Assembly: GCF_004366075.1 (NCBI RefSeq)
Contig: NZ_SODU01000002.1
Span: forward strand, 558,001-622,000
Source: Kribbella pratensis
GTDB taxonomy: Bacteria > Actinomycetota > Actinomycetes > Propionibacteriales > Kribbellaceae
Reading direction: 5' to 3'
Length of the DNA stretch: 64,000 nt
Notes under the pieces: generated by a model
What the model saw: the letters and a program-made list of their open reading frames with translations, nothing else
Told to the model about the DNA's origin: nothing
The model's database searches: none
Translations under genes and position numbers: made by a program
In this document: piece by piece, positions 61,605 through 64,000 of the stretch
Position numbering within the stretch: the first letter of the stretch is position 1
How the letters are laid out: each line of letters starts with the position of its first letter

Positions 61605-61738
61605 GCCCGGCGCTGCTGCACCTTCTGCACTGCCTGCTTGATCTTCTGCTGGTTCTCCGGCTTGCTCAACTCGCGCTGCGCGACCTGAACCAACTTGGCC
61701 ACGACAGCACCCTTGAGCATCGTCTTCACAAACCCCAT
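61598..61738 (-). CDS. 46-residue basic helical protein
   Basis: ATG at 61738 is preceded by GGGAGG at 5 nt. The product is basic and amphipathic: MGFVKTMLKGAVVAKLVQVA then KPENQQKIKQAVQKVQQRR. The KPENQQKIK segment resembles tails of small uncharacterised actinomycete proteins, but I cannot name the family. It overlaps the methyltransferase end by 7 bp. Frame, length and ribosome site support a real gene. Confidence 0.6.
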   Translation of the reverse strand: MGFVKTMLKGAVVAKLVQVAQRELSKPENQQKIKQAVQKVQQRRAH

Positions 61739-61840
61739 CAGGGCCTCCCAACTCTGTTGCCACCGAAACTACCGGTACCCACAACCCATCCCCATGGGTG
61801 ATCCACCGGAACTGTCCCTGGCATCAGGCACACTAGGAGG

Positions 61841-62698
61841 GTGCCTGAGTTGCCGGAGGTTGAGTCGCTGGCCGTGTTTTTGCGGGAGCGGGCGGTTGGG
61901 CATGCCTTTGTGCGGGCCGACATCACGGCGATCAGTGCGCTGAAGACCTACGACCCGCCGATCTCGGCGATGGTCGGGTTGCTGATCGACGACGTGCAGC
62001 GGCACGGCAAGTTCCTGGACATCTCCGCGCAGGGCGTGCACCTGGTGATCCACCTGGCCCGGGCGGGCTGGCTGCGGTGGAAGGACGAGCAGTCGACCGG
62101 CCTGGTGCGCCCGGGCAAGGGTCCGATCGCGCTCCGGACGGTCCTGGACGACGGCTCCGGGTTCGACCTGACCGAGGCCGGGACCCAGAAGAAACTCGCG
62201 GTGTACGTCGTCCGCGACGTCTCCGAGGTCCCGGGGATCGCGCGCCTCGGCCCGGACCCGTTCACGCTGTCGCTCGAGGACTTCGGCGAGATCCTGAAAG
62301 GCCAGGGTCGCGTCCAGCTCAAGGGCGTCCTGCGGAACCAGTCCGTGATCGCCGGCATCGGCAACGCGTACTCCGACGAGATCCTGCACGTCGCGAAGAT
62401 GAGCCCGTTCAAACCGGCGTCGAACCTGTCCGACGACGAGCTCGAGACGTTGTACGACGCGATGCGCGAAACCCTCAAGGACGCGGTCGACCGCTCCGCC
62501 GGCCTCGCCGTACAGGACCTGAAGTCGGAGAAGAAGTCCGGTCTGCGGGTGCACGGCCGCAAGGGCCAGAAGTGCCCGGTCTGCGGCGACATCGTCCGCG
62601 AGGTGAGCTTCGCCGACTCCTCCCTGCAGTACTGCGCGACCTGTCAGACCGGCGGCAAACCGCTGGCCGACCGGAGGTTGTCGAAGCTGCTCAAGTAG
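61841..62698 (+). CDS. Fpg/Nei-family DNA glycosylase
   Basis: A 285-residue base-excision enzyme. The N-terminus PELPEVE, after Met removal, gives the catalytic Pro-1 and Glu-2; RHGKFLDISAQGVHLVIHLA carries the conserved Lys; LRNQSVIAGIGNAYSDEILH is the helix-two-turn-helix with the DNA-binding Asn. The C-terminus has an intact zinc finger CPVCGDIV...YCATCQTG (C-x2-C-x16-C-x2-C). It removes oxidised bases and cuts the strand by beta-delta elimination. The AGGAGG directly abuts the GTG start, which is unusual. Confidence 0.92.
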   Translation: MPELPEVESLAVFLRERAVGHAFVRADITAISALKTYDPPISAMVGLLIDDVQRHGKFLDISAQGVHLVIHLARAGWLRWKDEQSTGLVRPGKGPIALRTVLDDGSGFDLTEAGTQKKLAVYVVRDVSEVPGIARLGPDPFTLSLEDFGEILKGQGRVQLKGVLRNQSVIAGIGNAYSDEILHVAKMSPFKPASNLSDDELETLYDAMRETLKDAVDRSAGLAVQDLKSEKKSGLRVHGRKGQKCPVCGDIVREVSFADSSLQYCATCQTGGKPLADRRLSKLLK

Positions 62699-62708
62699 GT
62701 TCCCGCCC

Positions 62709-63152
62709 ATGCGGAAGATCTACGTGGCAGCACACGTCTACATGATTCTCGGACTGATCAGCGGGCTGTTCTACCGCGAGTTCACCAAGCTGAACGACTT
62801 CACCGGCGACTCGCAGCTCAGCGTCGTCCACACGCACATCCTTGCGTTGGGCATGCTGTTCTTCCTGATCGTGCTCGCGCTCGAGAAACTCTTCACCCTG
62901 ACCGCGGGCAAGCTCTTCACCGCGTTCTTCTGGGTCTACAACGCGGGCCTCGCGCTCACCGTCGGGCTGATGATCGTCCGCGGCTCGATGACCGTGCTCG
63001 GCCACGAGCCCGGCGCCGCCCTCGACGGCATCTCCGGCCTGGGCCACATCACCATCACCCTCGGCCTGATCTTCTTCTTCGTCAACCTCGGCAAGTGCCT
63101 GCCCGCCAAGGAGGAGGCGTCCCTCTCAGAGGTCCACGACGTACGGCGATGA
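62709..63152 (+). CDS. DUF2871 four-TM membrane protein
   Basis: A 147-residue protein with four TM helices. AAHVYMILGLISGLFYREFT, SVVHTHILALGMLFFLIVLA and GISGLGHITITLGLIFFFVN carry His residues at equivalent positions, which could bind heme or a metal. The family is common in Firmicutes and Actinobacteria and uncharacterised. It lies 10 bp after the glycosylase gene and probably shares its message. Its end overlaps the convergent hydrolase gene by 27 bp. Confidence 0.85.
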   Translation: MRKIYVAAHVYMILGLISGLFYREFTKLNDFTGDSQLSVVHTHILALGMLFFLIVLALEKLFTLTAGKLFTAFFWVYNAGLALTVGLMIVRGSMTVLGHEPGAALDGISGLGHITITLGLIFFFVNLGKCLPAKEEASLSEVHDVRR

Positions 63153-64000
63153 CGCCGAGCGCCGGCCCGCGTCCAGGCGCACTCGCAGTTCGCGTGCACC
63201 GGCCGGGCCGGCGATCCGTGTCGCCCATCCGATCGACCGGCCCGGGTCGAGACCGTCGAACGTCCACGCCTGCTTGCTCGCGGACCAGTCCGCCGGGAGG
63301 GGGAGCTCGACTTCGCCACGTGCCGGGGTCCGGCCGAAGTTCGTCACGACCACGGTGAGTTCGTCGCGGCCGGGGTGGATCGAGGCCAGCACTGTGCCGA
63401 CCGGTGCGACGAGCACCCGCCGTACGCCGGCCGGCACAGGCAGCGGAAGGACGCGGAGTTCGGGCATCGGGAACGGGCCGATCGTGGTCCGGGTCAGGTC
63501 GTGACCGGTCACGCTGTACCTGCGACCGGCCAACCGGATCTGGTGCCGGGTGTCGGCATCGATCAGGCCGAAGAACCGTACGGCGACATCGGTGGCGCGG
63601 CGGGCGACGAGGTGGGCCGGCGTACCGGTCGGAGTCAGGTCCCAGACGCCGTCCGCGTTGGCGGTGACGGTGTCGGGCGGGACGATCCGCAGCTTGCCCT
63701 GCAGCGCGACGCGGACCACCGGTGGCTCACCCGCCTCCGGCAGCCGGACGACCAGGTCGTCACCGTCGCGGCGCCAGGTGAGCGCCTTCCCGGTGTGGTC
63801 CTCGACGACGTGCCGTGGCGTGGTCGCGAGGCCGGGCAGACGTACCTCGTGGTCCGGTGGCCGGCAGGCGATGCGGAGCAGGAGCAGCTCGCGACTCCGC
63901 AGGATCGCCTCGCCCCAGGGTTGCGGCTCGAACTCCCCCGGGATCCCCTGAATCAGTGCCACCGCAGCCTCCTTCGAGCCACGGTCCGAAATCCGCCGTC
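63126..64000 (-). CDS. C-terminal part of a probable glycoside hydrolase, 5' end outside window
   Basis: The frame stays open to the window edge, so the gene probably begins to the right. About 290 residues are visible and nearly all are predicted beta strands. The first part (EFEPQPWGEAILRSRELLLL, then VRLPGLATTPRHVVEDHTG) resembles the C-terminal domain of alpha-L-fucosidase-like enzymes. The last 80 residues (ELTVVVTNFGRTPARGEVEL, PLPADWSASKQ) resemble an NPCBM-associated NEW3 domain. An internal GTG at 63962 has AAGGAGG upstream and could be a start. The catalytic part is not visible, so the enzyme class is a guess. Confidence 0.5.
   Translation of the reverse strand, partial: RRISDRGSKEAAVALIQGIPGEFEPQPWGEAILRSRELLLLRIACRPPDHEVRLPGLATTPRHVVEDHTGKALTWRRDGDDLVVRLPEAGEPPVVRVALQGKLRIVPPDTVTANADGVWDLTPTGTPAHLVARRATDVAVRFFGLIDADTRHQIRLAGRRYSVTGHDLTRTTIGPFPMPELRVLPLPVPAGVRRVLVAPVGTVLASIHPGRDELTVVVTNFGRTPARGEVELPLPADWSASKQAWTFDGLDPGRSIGWATRIAGPAGARELRVRLDAGRRSASSPYVVDL

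Overview
The window is chromosomal DNA of a high-GC Gram-positive actinomycete. The evidence is uniformly GC-rich third positions, frequent GTG starts, many leaderless or near-leaderless starts, many 4-nt and 8-nt stop/start overlaps, an F420-type nitroreductase, a TIGR03084 DinB-like protein and a BTAD regulator. The gene mix suggests a Kribbella- or Nocardioides-like organism, but that placement is an inference. No rRNA, tRNA, CRISPR array, transposase or phage gene was seen.

Layout. 0-2 kb: partial BTAD regulator divergent from an imine-reductase-like dehydrogenase. 1.9-2.8 kb: a compact ECF sigma operon flanked by two very small membrane proteins, one of only 36 residues. 3-9.2 kb: orphan ParA, ROK regulator, MpaB-like oxygenase, Tat-exported PHP phosphoesterase, GNAT and an XRE-TPR regulator. 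9.3-10.0 kb: a leader peptide, a 62-residue protein and a roughly 360-nt tract of eight hairpins and an intrinsic terminator. Four of these hairpins share the loop CTCCTCA and two carry ACACCTC; this is the best candidate for something undescribed. 10-19.6 kb: NUDIX-GNAT fusion, TolB-like protein, LuxR, a DHA2 efflux pump, a frameshifted NACHT NTPase, and an AraC/FsmR-like MFS pair.

19.6-30.0 kb: an eight-gene catabolic operon on the minus strand (TIGR03084 protein, AtuA-like protein, acyl-CoA dehydrogenase, carboxyltransferase, biotin carboxylase-BCCP, second acyl-CoA dehydrogenase, acyl-CoA ligase, TetR). Genes overlap or abut throughout, so they are probably co-translated. The set resembles Atu/Liu acyclic-terpene or leucine-type degradation. 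The HMG-CoA lyase that such a route needs lies apart at 44.8 kb.

30-49 kb: nucleotidyltransferase, BadF-type kinase with a ceramidase-like protein, YhgE/Pip membrane protein with a degenerate ABC ATPase under a TetR with a 31-bp palindrome, sulfite-oxidase-like enzyme, MarR, a three-gene ABC-2 exporter, an isolated VirB6/TrbL-like pair bracketed by inverted perfect DnaA boxes, HMG-CoA lyase, an EcsC protein, Aat and a TetR/nitroreductase pair sharing an operator motif.

49-64 kb: heterodimeric ABC exporter, adenosine deaminase, a PadR-DrrAB drug-efflux operon with a switch-like structured leader that can hide the Shine-Dalgarno sequence, acyltransferase, GlxA-type regulator, DUF418 protein, methyltransferase, a 46-residue protein, Fpg/Nei glycosylase, DUF2871 protein and the end of a probable glycoside hydrolase.
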